Below, piece by piece: positions 32,836 to 43,987 of a stretch of 64,000 nt of DNA. Each line of letters begins with the position of its first letter. Positions within the stretch are counted from its first letter, which is position 1. The notes beneath the pieces are model-generated. The model did no database searches. It saw only the letters and a list, made by a program, of their open reading frames with translations, and was not told where the DNA came from. This DNA comes from Melitaea cinxia (lineage: Eukaryota; Arthropoda; Insecta; Lepidoptera; Nymphalidae). The translations under genes and the position numbers were made by a program. The stretch is from the NCBI RefSeq assembly GCF_905220565.1, contig NC_059400.1, positions 7,090,159 to 7,154,158 on the forward strand, read 5' to 3'.

Positions 32836-33400
32836 TCTTATATATATAAAAGCGAAAGGTCACATGAACGATGAATGATGAACAAAGGTCATCACGAAAT
32901 CTCCGAAACTATAACACCTACAAACTTGAAATTTGGTAGATAGGCTCCATATAAGACGTAGACATCTGCTAAGAACGAATTTTACGAAACTCGATCTCTA
33001 AGGGGGTGAAATGGGGTTTGGAAGTTTATATGAAAGTCCGACGTTTTTGAAGTAAGAGACTTGAAATTTAAAATGTATGCTCTATAGATGGCGAGAAGGT
33101 GTCTAAATAATGTATCTTTAGAAATCAACTCTCTTTTTGCGTTAAAACGGGGGATGGTAGGTTGACTCACTCATCACAAAACCTCCGAAACTATAACAGC
33201 TATAAACTTGAAATTTGGCAGGTAAGTTCCTTATAGGGCGTAGACATCCGCTAAGAACGGATTTTACGAAACTCGACCCCTAAGGGGTAAAACGGGGGTT
33301 GGAAGTTTGTATGAAATCCTATGTTTTTGAAGTAAGAGACTTGGAATTTAAAATGTATGCTCTATAGATGGTGAGGTGGTGTCCAAATAATGCATTGTAA
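32836..33400 (+). mobile_element. Helitron-type unit with 282-bp internal tandem, 3' end missing
   Basis: It starts near TCTTATATATATAAAAGCGA. Two modules begin ATCACGAAATCTCCGAAACT (32891) and ATCACAAAACCTCCGAAACT (33173). Each contains AACTTGAAATTTGG(T/C)AG and AATTTAAAATGTATGCTCTA. There is no CTAG end; it is cut by the next Helitron start at 33401. Confidence 0.6.
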
Positions 33401-33839
33401 TCTATACATATAAAAGAGAATGGTCACTGACTCACTCATCACCAGAACTCAAAAACCGCTCCATCCAGGATGGACAAAAATGAAATTTGGCAGGGAGATA
33501 GATTATAGTTAGTAGACGTTCGCTAAGAACGGATTTTGCGATATTCCACAGCTAAAGGGGTTTAATTGGGGTTGATAGTTTGTATGAAACATACAGCAGC
33601 TATAAGTTCGCCTGATAGGTTATTTATATTGCAGCCTGAAAATAAAACTAAGAATGTGGTGTATAGAGAGGTTTTATAAATACAACTATTAAATTATACT
33701 AAATTGTGCCTTTTAAAAAGTTACTCAGTGTGATAAGCATTTCAAGTGACTTAAATAAAAAAATAATCTGCGTTAAACGTCTTAATAAGTAATACATATC
33801 TTCATAACCACGCGGACGTTAGTCGCGGGCAACAGTTAA
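33401..33839 (+). mobile_element. Non-autonomous Helitron with decayed end
   Basis: It starts TCTATACATATAAAAGAGAA after A, with a module ATCACCAGAACTCAAAAACC related to the preceding unit. It ends ACGCGGACGTTAGTCGCGGG (hairpin), then CAACAGTTAA followed by T, where CTAG is expected. Confidence 0.65.
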
Positions 33840-33840
33840 T

Positions 33841-34034
33841 GTATTATAAAACAAAATCCCCAAAAGTGTATGTGATCGATTACCTCAAAATCTACTGAAT
33901 GGATTTTCATGCGGTTCAAGAGGAAGGTTTACGGAACGACTAAGCCGATTTTCATGCGAGTTTCACTGGAAGTTTGCCGGGAAAACTATGTGAAACACTG
34001 ATTTCAACGCGGGCGAAGCCGCGGGCAAAGCTAG
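33841..34034 (+). mobile_element. Non-autonomous Helitron (about 194 bp)
   Basis: It begins at about GTATTATAAAACAAAATCCC directly after the previous element. It ends GCGGGCGAAGCCGCGGGC (strong hairpin), then AAAGCTAG followed by T. It is related in wording to 3151-3436. The 5' end is approximate. Confidence 0.65.
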
Positions 34035-34325
34035 TATATGTATGTATATATATATTTTTAATGTATGTTTGGGGATAACTTCGTCGTTTATGAACCGATT
34101 TTATAATTCTTTTTTTGTTGGAAAGACGATATCCCAAGTGTAGTACCATCATAAGGAAAACAGAATCTGATGATGGAATCCCAGAGAAAATGAGGGAAAC
34201 CCTCGAAAATTGTAGTGACGACTAGTGCGTTTGTTAATTTTTTCATCTAAGTACTTACGTTGTACTACTTGCCGATTTAATTGAAGTCGGTTGTTTTCGT
34301 TTGTGAGCAAACACAATTATATTCA

Positions 34326-34446
34326 AGAATTTAATAACAAATAATTCCTATATCATTAACACGTAGTCCGATTTAATTTATTTTTTGTTTTTACTAAGAA
34401 TATATGTTAAAGATTATCAAGTATAAAAATAAATCTATTTGTATAC
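34326..34446. other. Short AT-rich spacer
   Basis: Nothing recognised. Confidence 0.5.
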
Positions 34447-34612
34447 TCGTAATAAAAATGAATGTTGCTAAGCGCATAACTCGAGACTGGCTCGACCAAT
34501 TCGGCTAATTTATTTTTTTGTGTTCCTTAAGGCCCACGAAAGGTTTTAATAGTAAAAAAAAATACTTCTTACTGTTAAATTTTGACAGAACGAAGTCTAC
34601 CCGGACCGCTAT
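34447..34612 (+). mobile_element. Diverged Helitron related to 6883-7089
   Basis: It shares AAAAATGAATGTTGCTAAGC, CATAACTCGAGAC and CCGGACCGCTAT (for GCCGGGTCAGCTAG) with the 6883 copy. The terminal CTAG is mutated to CTAT. Confidence 0.6.
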
Positions 34613-34692
34613 TTTATAATATTATAAGATGTTTTTTTTCTTCATTTAGATTTATTTTAGATTCATATTTCGAATTCATCATCTTGACAATA

Positions 34693-34766
34693 GTTCAGTC
34701 AGCTCAGCCTATTGCAGTCCACTGCTGGACATAGGCCTCCCCAAGTTCACGCCAAACAAACACAAT
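34693..34766 (-). mobile_element. RTE-tail fragment (antisense)
   Basis: CAGCCTATTGCAGTCCACTG...TGGACATAGGCCTCCCC is the complement of the RTE C-terminal coding end (E-A-Y-V-Q-Q-W). About 70 bp are retained. It may be from the SINE or from an RTE LINE. Confidence 0.6.
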
Positions 34767-34806
34767 GACAATAGTTAATTTGTCCTATTCTAAAATTATG
34801 TAAATA

Positions 34807-35547
34807 CTAGCAGCCCGCCCCGGCTTCGCACTGGTATTTAACAAAAATTTCAAAATTAATAATTATTATACGCACACACAAATTCTTCTATATTTGCGTC
34901 AGGTTACTAAACAAATAAAATAATTAAGAAAAGGCCCATACCTCAGTGACGCCTAAATCGCATGAGGCTAGCTGAGCAGGGCGAGCGGCGACCACACATC
35001 TTTTTTCTAATACTTACATTTTTAATCTCGTGATATCTTTTGAATGGAATGTCCTAATTGAATAAATCAAAAAGTAATATAAAGGTATTGAAGCAGTTAT
35101 TAGATAAGGATTAATACTAAGATGCAAATAAAGAGCCTTTTCTAGCAGCGGCATTGCTATTAAATTTTTAAAATAAAAGAACATTTATTGTGGCATAACT
35201 ATAATGGTTAGACATACTACCTATGCTGTCGCGATACTTTTTGTAAATATTGATGTGTTCTGCAAAGTCGTAGCAGATTATTTTATTCTATCATCAAAAG
35301 TTTTCGCATCGCACGCGATGAAAAGAAAATTTTCAGTAATGTTTTTACACCTTGGGATACATTGTTAAAATTTTAGTAAAGATCGCTAATTTTTTTGATA
35401 ATATCATATAGCTTATGTCTACCGCGGATAGTGTAGCTCCCCAACAGTGAAAGAATTTTATAAATTGGTTCAGTAGTTTCGGAGCCTATTCAATGCAAAC
35501 AAACAAACAAACAAACAATCAAATCTTTCCTCTTTATAATACTAGTA
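34807..35547 (-). mobile_element. Longer non-autonomous Helitron (about 740 bp)
   Basis: On the minus strand it ends GCGAAGCCGGGGCGGGCTGCTAG followed by T (34807). Near the other side it begins with CTTTATAAAGAGG-type sequence: the plus strand has CAAATCTTTCCTCTTTATAA preceded by (CAAA)n and by GTTTCGGAGCCTATTCAATG. The 5' TC was not pinpointed. It has no Rep or helicase motifs. Confidence 0.65.
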
Positions 35548-36130
35548 AAAATTATTGAACTGTAAAGTGACAAAAATCGTTTATTGACAGACCATTCAGG
35601 TGTAAATTTGATACGGGTCGAAACTACAAATAAGGGCGGTTCATTTATTAAAAAAAAAATCTTTTTGAAAAAACTTTTAAAAAAATATTTTAGAACACGT
35701 TTAAATGATTTCATACATTAAAAGTAAAAAAAAAATTTTTGTACATTTTTTGGATTTTTATTTCTCTGCTATGCGTTGTCACATTCCGTTCAGCTACTTC
35801 GAAAATTTCAGCAATTCTGTGAACATTTTAAAATTAAAAAAAAAGTCGTTTATTAAGGATTATTAGGTGCAAATCTACTTATCGACTATCTAGAAATATG
35901 TATACTGAGAATATACCTTTTAATTTAAGTTATATTCGTGGTTTAGTTTTGGTGTGCTGTGGGTTATGGCAGTAAAGAATATAGGGTAGAGCTTTAGATT
36001 AGGAAAAACCGAATTTAAGGAGGGGGAGGGTGGGGAACGCTACCCCTGGTACCACTGTCACACTTCGAAACCCCATGATTATGGGATATCCATGTTTAAA
36101 GGTTTGAGGTTAGAAGAAGAATTTCGCAGC
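35548..36130. other. Gene-free stretch
   Basis: 35955-35985 (GGCAGTAAAGAATATAGGGT) faintly resembles the start of the RTE-tailed SINE (16315). Otherwise unassigned. Confidence 0.4.
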
Positions 36131-36231
36131 TTTCACACATTATTTTCACATTTCAAGCGCGTTTTTTTACATGTTACACGCTATTTTCATATTTCACACG
36201 TTATTTTCACGTTTCATAAGTTATTTTCCGA
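36131..36231 (+). repeat. 20-bp minisatellite, left block (5 units)
   Basis: The units start at 36131, 36151, 36172, 36192 and 36212. The consensus is close to TTTCACACGTTATTTTCACA, with 20 or 21 bp per unit. The right block continues at 37101-37180. A LINE fragment lies between them. Confidence 0.85.
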
Positions 36232-36240
36232 GAGGTATCC

Positions 36241-36955
36241 GATTGGGGTGACGCCAACTTAGTCAAATTTAATGCTCTCAAAACGCAAGCGTGTCCTTTC
36301 ACCGCTAAACGGAGTCCATTCCCTTTAGCTCCGACTTTCCGGGGTGTATCTGTACCGATCACCAATAATATTGATCTTTTAGGCATAAATATTTCGTCTA
36401 ATATGAACTTCAGACAATGCATAGAATCCAAGGCAAAAATCGCCGGTAAGAAACTTGGTATCCTCAATAAAGTCAGGCAGTACTTCACACCGGAACAGCT
36501 TCTCACTCTGTACCAAGCTCAAGTTCGATCGAGTATAGAGTACTGCAGTCACTTATGGGATGGCTCTGCCAAGTACCAGCTTGCTGCTTTGGAGTCTGTG
36601 GATCGACGCGCCAGAAGACTCATCGGTGACGAACCACTGGTTAACTCTAGACTACAAAGTCTTGAACATCGGCGCAAGGTTGCCTGTCTATCTGTATTTT
36701 ACAGAATATATTTCGGAGTGTGCCCAAGAGCTGCACAATTTGGTTCCACCATCACCATTCTACCACCGAACCGCTAGACATCGCTTGAGTGTGCACCGCT
36801 ACGTGGTTGAAATCCCACGATCTCGCACTAAGCGTTTTGCTTCCTCTTTCTTAATACGCACCGCAAAAATCTGGAATGCCCTTCCGGCTTCCGTTTTTCC
36901 AGAAAATTACAACTTGCAGGCATGGCATCTTCTAGGCAAGCGCGCACTATCTTAG
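36241..36955 (+). pseudogene. LINE reverse transcriptase C-terminal remnant
   Basis: The 36241-36717 frame encodes a region with F-N-A-L-K-T-Q-A, I-D-L-L-G-I-N-I-S and S-S-I-E-Y-C-S-H-L-W-D-G, all typical of the RT C-terminal part (the 'LG' motif, then the conserved W-D-G segment) of Jockey/CR1-type LINEs. Around 36716 one base appears lost. The frame then continues in 36718-36955 with E-C-A-Q-E-L-H-N-L-V-P-P and ends W-N-A-L-P-A-S-V-F-P, then stops at 36953-36955. The finger/palm domains with catalytic Asp residues are missing. The gene product is dead, but the decay is modest, so the insertion is not very old. Confidence 0.8.
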
Positions 36956-37024
36956 GCTGCATCTTCACTTACCATCAGGTGAGATCGCGGTCAAGTGCTA
37001 GTCTATATATTAAAAAAAAAAAAA
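36241..37024 (+). mobile_element. 5'-truncated LINE: RT C-terminal region and poly(A) tail
   Basis: An open frame begins at 36241 (D-W-G-D-A-N-L-V-K-F-N) and runs past the usual RT thumb region. The 3' end is CCATCAGGTGAGATCGCGGT...AAGTGCTAGTCTATATATTA plus a 13-base poly-A run (37012-37024). The catalytic YADD part is absent, as expected for 5' truncation. The protein type is that of Jockey/CR1-like insect LINEs. No clear target duplication was found. Confidence 0.8.
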
Positions 37025-37100
37025 TTTCAAAATAAAAACGATCTCGACCCCAAGATCAACAAACGATACAACTTACGTTACTCGTGCTCCGTTCCATAGT

Positions 37101-37180
37101 TTTCACATGTTATTTTCACATTTCGCACTTGATTTTAACATTCCACACGTTCATTTAACGTTTTCACACGGTTTTTAACA
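37101..37180 (+). repeat. 20-bp minisatellite, right block (4 units)
   Basis: Four units of exactly 20 bp start at 37101, 37121, 37141 and 37161. All are variants of TTTCACACGTTATTTTCACA. Flanking phrases AACAAACGATACAACT (37058) and AACAAATGATACAACT (37178) lie 120 bp apart, six repeat lengths. Confidence 0.8.
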
Positions 37181-38166
37181 AATGATACAACTAATTTTTA
37201 ACAACTGAGAAATAGATGTTTTAATAAAAAATGACAGGCTACTTATCGTTTCGCTCCAAAACAATGTAAGCATAAAGTAAGCATAAGTTTGTAGTGTACC
37301 CAATGTTAAGATATAAATTTTTATTTTATTGTTTGATTTTTTTTGTTGCCTTAGCTTTCTTTTATTATTGTCGAGTTATTTTTTTTAATTTATTTGTATT
37401 ATTATTACTGTAAATGACATTATTTTTACTTTCGTTAAGTATGTATATCACCTTATGACGAAATAAATGTTTTCATTTCATTTCATTTCAATTAATGTAG
37501 AGTATCAATAACTTTATGAGATAATTTTATCAGCATTTCGAATCTAGTTTAAACTTTCTTACTCAGCATTTGTTAGTGTGCAAGCGATCGCAGGTTCAAA
37601 TGATGTTCGTAGTAAATATTGGAGTTGCTCTGATATTTGTGGCCACCTATTAGTTTGTGCTTATTTCCAATATAATACAATATAGAATAGTAACACTTCT
37701 TCAAAAATTAAATTCGTTTAAAGAACAAGTTTAGTAAACAATTTACATGTACTTATTATTTATATACTTTTAATGTTTTACGTTTTTGTTTCAGTTTTTT
37801 TTTTGGCTTTATATTATTATTTACTTTAAAAAATAAATCGATGTTCCTAACTTATAGGAAAAAGCACTTCAATTTGTGTGCGTAATTAAGTGGAGTTTAC
37901 GTTGAAGGTCCTCTCTCGGCACTTTCCAGCAGTAAATGAAATTTACGTACGTCTCTACATTCCGGAAGAACCTCAAGTTTACCGAACAAGTTATGGAAGT
38001 TAGCGGTTTTAACCCCTTACTAAATATTACTTAAAAATGTGAAGACAAAAATTTCTTATTTCGCAATCTCTATGATGACTTGAATGACTATATCAGTATC
38101 AAGATTGTAGATTCTTATTTTACTGATGTAAAATAGTGATGTATATAGTAGAGTGAAGTCTATTAA
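37181..38166. other. Gene-free stretch with a LINE-like tail
   Basis: 37440-37489 ends ACGAAATAAATG then (TTTCA)n, which resembles a retroelement 3' end with a microsatellite tail. 37575-37660 has a weak SINE-like B-box (GATCGCAGGTTCAAATGATG). No gene. Confidence 0.4.
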
Positions 38167-38377
38167 TCTTATATATAAAGTTTTCGTGTCACTATGTTAG
38201 TTACCATAATCCTCTGAAACGGCTTGACCGATTTTTATGAAATTTTGTAAGCATATTGGGTAGGTTTGAGAATCGGCCAACATCTATTTTTCATACCCCT
38301 AAGTTATAGGGAGGGGAGGGGGGGATTAAGAGGGTTAATAACGTTTGTGGCAAAACAACGTTTGCGGGGTCAGCCAG
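38167..38377 (+). mobile_element. Non-autonomous Helitron (211 bp)
   Basis: It starts TCTTATATATAAAGTTTTCG after A. It contains GAAACGGCTTGACCGATTTT and AATCGGCCAACATCTATTTT and ends GTTTGCGGGGTCAGCCAG followed by T. CTAG is mutated to CCAG. It has the same length as 24280-24490. Confidence 0.75.
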
Positions 38378-38985
38378 TCTTATTATAATAAGAGTATTTT
38401 GAGATTGTTAAACATTATCGTAAAACAGCAAATACTGTTAAGTAATACTTATATAAGCCACCTAATGTCCATTATTTCAGTACCCTCTTGTTTTAACTTG
38501 CAATATTAAATTAAAATCCAAGGAACATACAATAGTCTATGACATTTGAGCTAAAGTTATTGCTATTAAAATTAAAACGATAAAGTTAAATTCATCATAA
38601 ATCAAAAATTAACAAATCAAAAAGTAAAAAAAAAACCTGACGAAAATAAAGAAAGCTTAAAATACATACATTCATATAGATGTATGTATACGTTATTTTT
38701 CTAGTGCAAAATGGAAGTTATGTAATATGACCTCTTGTATCTTGAACTGGATAGCAGGCTTTTAGTCTCTAACGTAAGAGAAAAGGGTGCCCGAGACGCT
38801 GACTCGGTTCAATTATATTAATAATCTTTAGTTCGCCAAAAATGATAATTATTTCCTTCTGTCCTTTGATTCTAAGTGGAATTTCCGAATACTTTTTATT
38901 ATCTTGTCTGAAAAACTTTTTGACTATCTTTCGATATTTTAATTATATATTTTAATTTTTATATATACGAGTAGATAGATAATAA
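38378..38985. other. Gene-free AT-rich stretch
   Basis: Nothing recognised between the two Helitrons. Confidence 0.5.
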
Positions 38986-39182
38986 TCTTAATATATATAA
39001 ATCTCGTGTTACAATGTTTGTCCGCGATGAACTCTTAAACTACTTAACCGATTTTAATCAAATTTGCACACCGTGTGCAGTTTGATCCAACTTGAAAGAA
39101 AGGGTATATTTTGTTTTGATATATGTAATTATTATATTTAAGAAAAAAAATAAGGCGATACGAAATTTGCCAGGTCAGCTAG
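38986..39182 (+). mobile_element. Non-autonomous Helitron (197 bp)
   Basis: It starts TCTTAATATATATAAATCTC after A. It contains TGAACTCTTAAACTACTTAA and TTTGATCCAACTTGAAAG and ends GCGATACGAAATTTGCCAGG, TCAGCTAG, then T. The 3' end is shared with 6883-7089. Confidence 0.75.
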
Positions 39183-39261
39183 TCTTTTATAAATCCTTTT
39201 TCACAATTTGTGTTTCAAAATCTGTAGCAGTTACACTGATCACACCTAAATGACGTTACTA

Positions 39262-39415
39262 TCAAACAGTGTTGCGTCCTCGAGGTGAGTAAGGTGGCCA
39301 GAGTTCCTGGGGATTCGCACTCGTGGCACTCCTGGTGCTGCAAGACATTCATAGGGTACGATAACCGCTTTCCATCTGGCGGATCTCACAATCGTTCGCT
39401 AGCTTAGTAGAATAT
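39262..39415 (+). mobile_element. LINE 3' end fragment
   Basis: GGCCAGAGTTCCTGGGGATT...TGCAAGACATTCATAGGGTA...CGATAACCGCTTTCCATCTG is the sense version of the antisense fragment at 21855-21998. It is non-coding. Confidence 0.55.
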
Positions 39416-39423
39416 AAAATAAT

Positions 39424-39690
39424 TCATCATTATCATATCATCACTTCAGAGTTCAGCCTATCGCAGTCCACTGCTGGACATAGGCCTCCACAAGTTCGCC
39501 CCAAAAATAGCGTGAACTCAGGTATGTTGCCCATAGTCACCACGATGGGCAGGCGGGTTGATGACCGCAGGTCTGACATATCTGTGTATTTCAAAGTCAG
39601 CAGTTGGATGGTTATCCCGCCATGGGTTGGCTTTTTAAGTTCTAAAGTGGTAGTTGAACTGTGTTATCCCTTAGTACGCACTGCTAAAAT
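39424..39690 (-). mobile_element. SINE with RTE tail (antisense), truncated
   Basis: The plus strand reads GTTCAGCCTATCGCAGTCCA...CTGGACATAGGCCTCCACAA (complement of the RTE-derived tail), then ATAGTCACCACGATGGGCAG and CCTTAGTACGC. The head beyond this point is missing. A Helitron starts 6 bp later. The open frame across it is incidental. Confidence 0.7.
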
Positions 39691-39695
39691 AATTA

Positions 39696-39996
39696 TCTAT
39701 ACAAATAAATAAAATTAGAGTATCTGTTTGTAATATTAAAATAAACGCTTTTTATTCAATTCATATAGATGTATAAACGGTACATATATCAAAATAACAA
39801 TTTTTGTCTGTCTGTTTGTTCCGGCTAATCTCTGAAACTGCTGGACCAATTTTGACGGAACTTTCACTGGCAAATAGCTGATATAATACGGAGTAACTTA
39901 GGCTACTTTTATTTTAGAAATTAATTTTATAAATCTGCAAACTGAACAATAACTTTTTCTTAGATTCCACGCGGACGAAGTCGCGGGCACAGCTAG
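39696..39996 (+). mobile_element. Non-autonomous Helitron (301 bp), well preserved
   Basis: It starts TCTATACAAATAAATAAAAT after A. It ends CACGCGGACGAAGTCGCGGG, CACAGCTAG, then T. The hairpin GCGGAC-GAA-GTCGCG sits just before the end. It is the same family as 2837-3150 along its whole length, and it has intact A/T flanks. Confidence 0.85.
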
Positions 39997-42884
39997 TAAA
40001 TAATGTAACTAAGAAAGAAATAATTACAAACAATATAAGTTAGTATTTACATTAGTAAATTTTATTTCTTGTTCGTTAAATTATTGTAATTATTTATTTT
40101 ATAATGTGAATTCATTTAAAAATAAATAATTACAATAATTTTTCCCTTTTAAAAAAACTAAAAAGGCACATAAAAAAGATAAAAAAACTAAAAATTTTTC
40201 GTTAAGCATTAGAATAGTGATGCTCTCATGTTGTAAAGAGCGCGAATATAATGTCTAGGCAGAGAGGCTCTAGGCGTCCGTTCTTTAAACAGAATACTCA
40301 TGGCACGGGGTTCCTTCGCACTTAACCTACTTACTTACCTGTATAAATAGCTCGCTAGTTAGTCACCCAGAAACGTAATATAGTAAATTGTAGTCTAAAA
40401 TAATTTATGTTATATGATACGTTTTTTTTTGTAAATGAGAAATGGTAATAAGTAACGCATGAATGGTTATATTTAGACTTACATAGTTTAATTAAGTATG
40501 AATTGTTATAATCCCGCATGATAAACAAAGGATCTGACTCGATCTAAAATGAGTATATTAAATTGCTAAAATTTTTTTCATGAATGTACATACACTTGAT
40601 TGGATATATAAATAAAATATTTAAAGAGTTCTCAGTTTAATTACTGATATATTTTTAAATAAAATCAATCACTATCTCACCGCAGAGCTTCCTCTCAAGT
40701 AGTGCAGATCACAGTGAAGCTGTAATCTGCTATGCTCCTCCACTGACGATTGTCACATAACCCGCTACTCGTAATCTGTACATGTACATGTCTTGAATAA
40801 CGGTGCTTACTAGACGTAACAGAATTTCTCGTAAAAATACATAGAATTTTATTTTATAATGTTTTTTTTACATCTCCAACAACCGAGGTGGATAAAATAA
40901 AATAAATGCACTCGAAAATTCAGCGTTGCAAGCCGAAGTATGGCCCTGCAACCTATCGGCTAAGTATTTTAGCAATGCTTTCATTTTTTTAAAGTTAACA
41001 AGAAACTAAATTAGCCACATGGTTTCACTTAATTTATGTTTATTACTCTAGTTTTATGTGTTGAAGTTTTAGTTAGTTTTTGGTCGCAAGAAAAACAAAT
41101 ACAATATGTCAGAAAACCGTTTTTCTCTTTTTAATTTCATTTTTAAAACGTCACATTTTCATGGTATCAAAATTAACCAGTTACAAACAATACAACCAAA
41201 AAGATTTTATTGCCACTTTTTACTAGAAAATATGAAAAGACTTTTCGCCGAACTATATATACATAACTCTTTTCCCTTGGTCACATTATAATTTGAGAAG
41301 GACTTCTTGATTTCTTTGTTTATTAAATTTTCCAAAGTGTGTGTGTTTAAGTTAACAAAGGTGTGTTTGTGTGTTTGTGAGTCTGTGTGAAATATTTAGA
41401 AAATTAACCTTTATTTTATAACTTATATATAATATATTTAATTTATTTTGATTATTTTTTTTTTTTTGATCAATATTAACTATTATTTACACGCGTTCGA
41501 CAGTTTTTAACACAAGAAAACGAGTCTGAGTCAGCTAGATTTTTTAATATTTAATTACTGATTAAGTAAAAAACAACCAATTTCTGTATTACATATACAA
41601 TTTACAATTTGTATAAGTGCATTTTATAAATGTATATATGTAGAGGTGTATACATATAGGTTAATTTTTTTTTATATTCAATTCGTTTTCGTTAATTATT
41701 ATTATATATTGTATGATGTATCTAAGTGTTTGGTAAATTGATTATGGTTAATATGAAGCTTCGGAATTCTCCGAAATTATTCGGGATGAAGATTCTGTAG
41801 AGGATCGGAAAGAAACTTCTATGTAACTTAAAAAAAAATCAATTTTGTAAGGTTTTGTACGAAATGCAGCATCAAAAACCCCACTTTTAATCAACCTCAA
41901 AACGGAGTCCCGTTGAACTGAATTAGTAGAGACTGCTGAACAAAGGTCACTGCTCAATATAAGATAATGGTTAGAGCTTAATCAACCAATACTGCTCTTC
42001 TGCGTGTTTGTGGATAATGTATAACGATCTCAATGAGATGTTTCAAAATTGGGTCTGATGACGTTAGAACGTTACAAACCACCGTACCAGAAACAAATAT
42101 TTGAATAAATGCATATAATGGTCTAGAACAGGAGTCTAACTTATAGCCGCTGACGTTGAGTTGACTCAGATAACTACTTCAGTTTCATATATATATGCAA
42201 CGGACACCGCCAATTGTAATTGTAAATAATAATTTATTATAAGAATATTTTTAATCGAAGAAAATATTAATAAGTTAATCAAGTATACGTAATTGTATTT
42301 GCAATATGGATATCTGTTATGGATATTATATATATAATATGGATAAATGTAGTAACATAATTCTTTGTGTAAAATCTCCAGTCAATATTGGAACAGTGTC
42401 ATATTGAAAATTATACAACACTCAGTGGAAATATCAAACGGTGAGGTACACACGAGAATAAGATGTAAATAATATAAAAGTTGAAACATCTTGTTCAAAC
42501 AATCAAATATATATTTTATAGTCGCTTCAGATATTGCGCCGTCATTTTTAAAATAATGTAAGAACACACCGTTATAATGAAATAAAATATTCATCAAACA
42601 TCGTCTGTGGACCCGGAGGCTACGTCTCCAAAAATGCAATTTTCGTGTCTTCGGTGTGCTTATTCAATTCTCGTAACATACGTATGGAAAAGATTTTATA
42701 ATAAACGAAGTTAAATAGTACAGTCACCGCGATTAACGTTTTTAACGTACATTAATAAATAAAGTTTTTTTTAATTTAGTATGGCGACACGCGAAAATGT
42801 TTCGATATATTTTAATGAAGCTTAATGTTATGGTACTTGATATCATGAGTGGACTTGAGACAAAAACAGACCGAAACTTGTAAC
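39997..42884. other. Long gene-free stretch
   Basis: AT-rich. 40670-40800 and 41950-42180 are more balanced but match nothing in the window. The minus-strand frames at 41748-41957 and 42382-42639 have no recognised domain. No RNA gene or repeat was identified. Confidence 0.4.
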
Positions 42885-43380
42885 TTACTTATTTATTTAT
42901 TTATTTATTTAATATTAACACCAACAAGACATACACTAACAAGAACAAAAAAGAATAAATTTTTACAATATTAAGTATAAGTGTTGCCTTAATTATAGGT
43001 GTTACACACAATTCGCAAAAAGAAAACAGACGCACAATATACAAATAAAGTTATATGTAACAAATTCATATTAAATTCAATCACAGAAAAAAAAATCGAC
43101 TATAAAAATCATAAAAAATATAAAACAATTAAATTTAACATTAAAATTTATCACAAAATATTGAAAAATTTATAAGGAATTCCAAGGACATTAATTATTA
43201 ATCACAATATTACTATTAATTAAATCAACATTCATTCACACACATAATAGATAATAACAATAAAAATCATCATCATACTTAATCATATAGCATAAAGGAA
43301 CCACAATACAAACATCATAATTCATAATCAAGAATCATTAAAATTATAAAAATTTAACAAATTGTACTTAAATTTAAAAA
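42885..43380 (-). repeat. G-poor tract beginning with (TTTA)n
   Basis: It starts with a TTTA microsatellite (about 42887-42912), then runs for about 470 bp with very few G on the plus strand while C stays at an ordinary level. The layout fits the antisense of a retroelement 3' UTR whose tail is (TAAA)n. No second copy is in the window, so this is inference. Confidence 0.35.
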
Positions 43381-43987
43381 GATTGTCTGAAAAAATATCG
43401 ATATCCTACATTCGTTACATCGATATACTTACATTTTTTATTTGTAATTTGAATATGTTTGATTGGTTCCAATATATCAGATAAGAGCCAGATATATTTA
43501 ATATGACTAATATGTATAATTATGATAGATCATGAAATACAACTCTAACTTTGAAATAATTATCACAACTGACTCAAATTACAGTTTTAAAACTATTGCG
43601 TATGCAGACTATGCGCGTAATTTAAAAGCAAGCAATACCTTTAGCAAACTGCTTTAAAATTTCTAAAGATCATCAACGCTAAAACCGGTTGAATGCAATT
43701 TTGCTATAGAAAACCATGTCTTTCTTTAATTCGTCTGGGAAATGTACGGAATAGGACCGTAACATTCGCGTGTCGTTGAATTTTTGAGAGCCTCATGTAA
43801 GTCTGGGCGCATTTTGGATGAAAATCTGTGGTGTCGTAAGCAAAAAAATAGTCATTTAGGTACGGCGCAGTTTTGATGCTAACGTTTTTTCTGCTTCGTC
43901 GCTTTTGTTGGTTGATCTGCACGGAGTGAAAATTAATTGCAAAAATTGTAATGAACAATTATTTTGCGCTAAAACATATTAGTTTTT
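43381..43987. other. Gene-free stretch
   Basis: Unassigned. The minus-strand frame 43704-43958 has no known domain. Confidence 0.45.

Larger units (their letters stand above)
32774..34325 (+). repeat. AACCGACTTC-ended repeat split by Helitrons
   Basis: The left piece 32774-32835 reads AACCGCCTTCAAAAAAGGAA...ACTCAATACGACCGTGTG. The right piece 34035-34325 reads TTTAATGTATGTTTGGGGAT...GAAGTCGGTTGTTTTCG...GCAAACACAATTAT. Intact copies (25671, 43988) show these two pieces contiguous at a TA tract. The 1.2 kb between them consists of Helitron-type units, so the repeat was present first. Confidence 0.75.

Noticed and set aside
36207..36506. Antisense open frame over the truncated LINE
   Set aside because: The plus strand clearly encodes RT C-terminal sequence; the antisense frame is a shadow.
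36131..37180. CRISPR-like array (20-bp units)
   Set aside because: The units are contiguous with no unique spacers, and the DNA is eukaryotic; it is a minisatellite.
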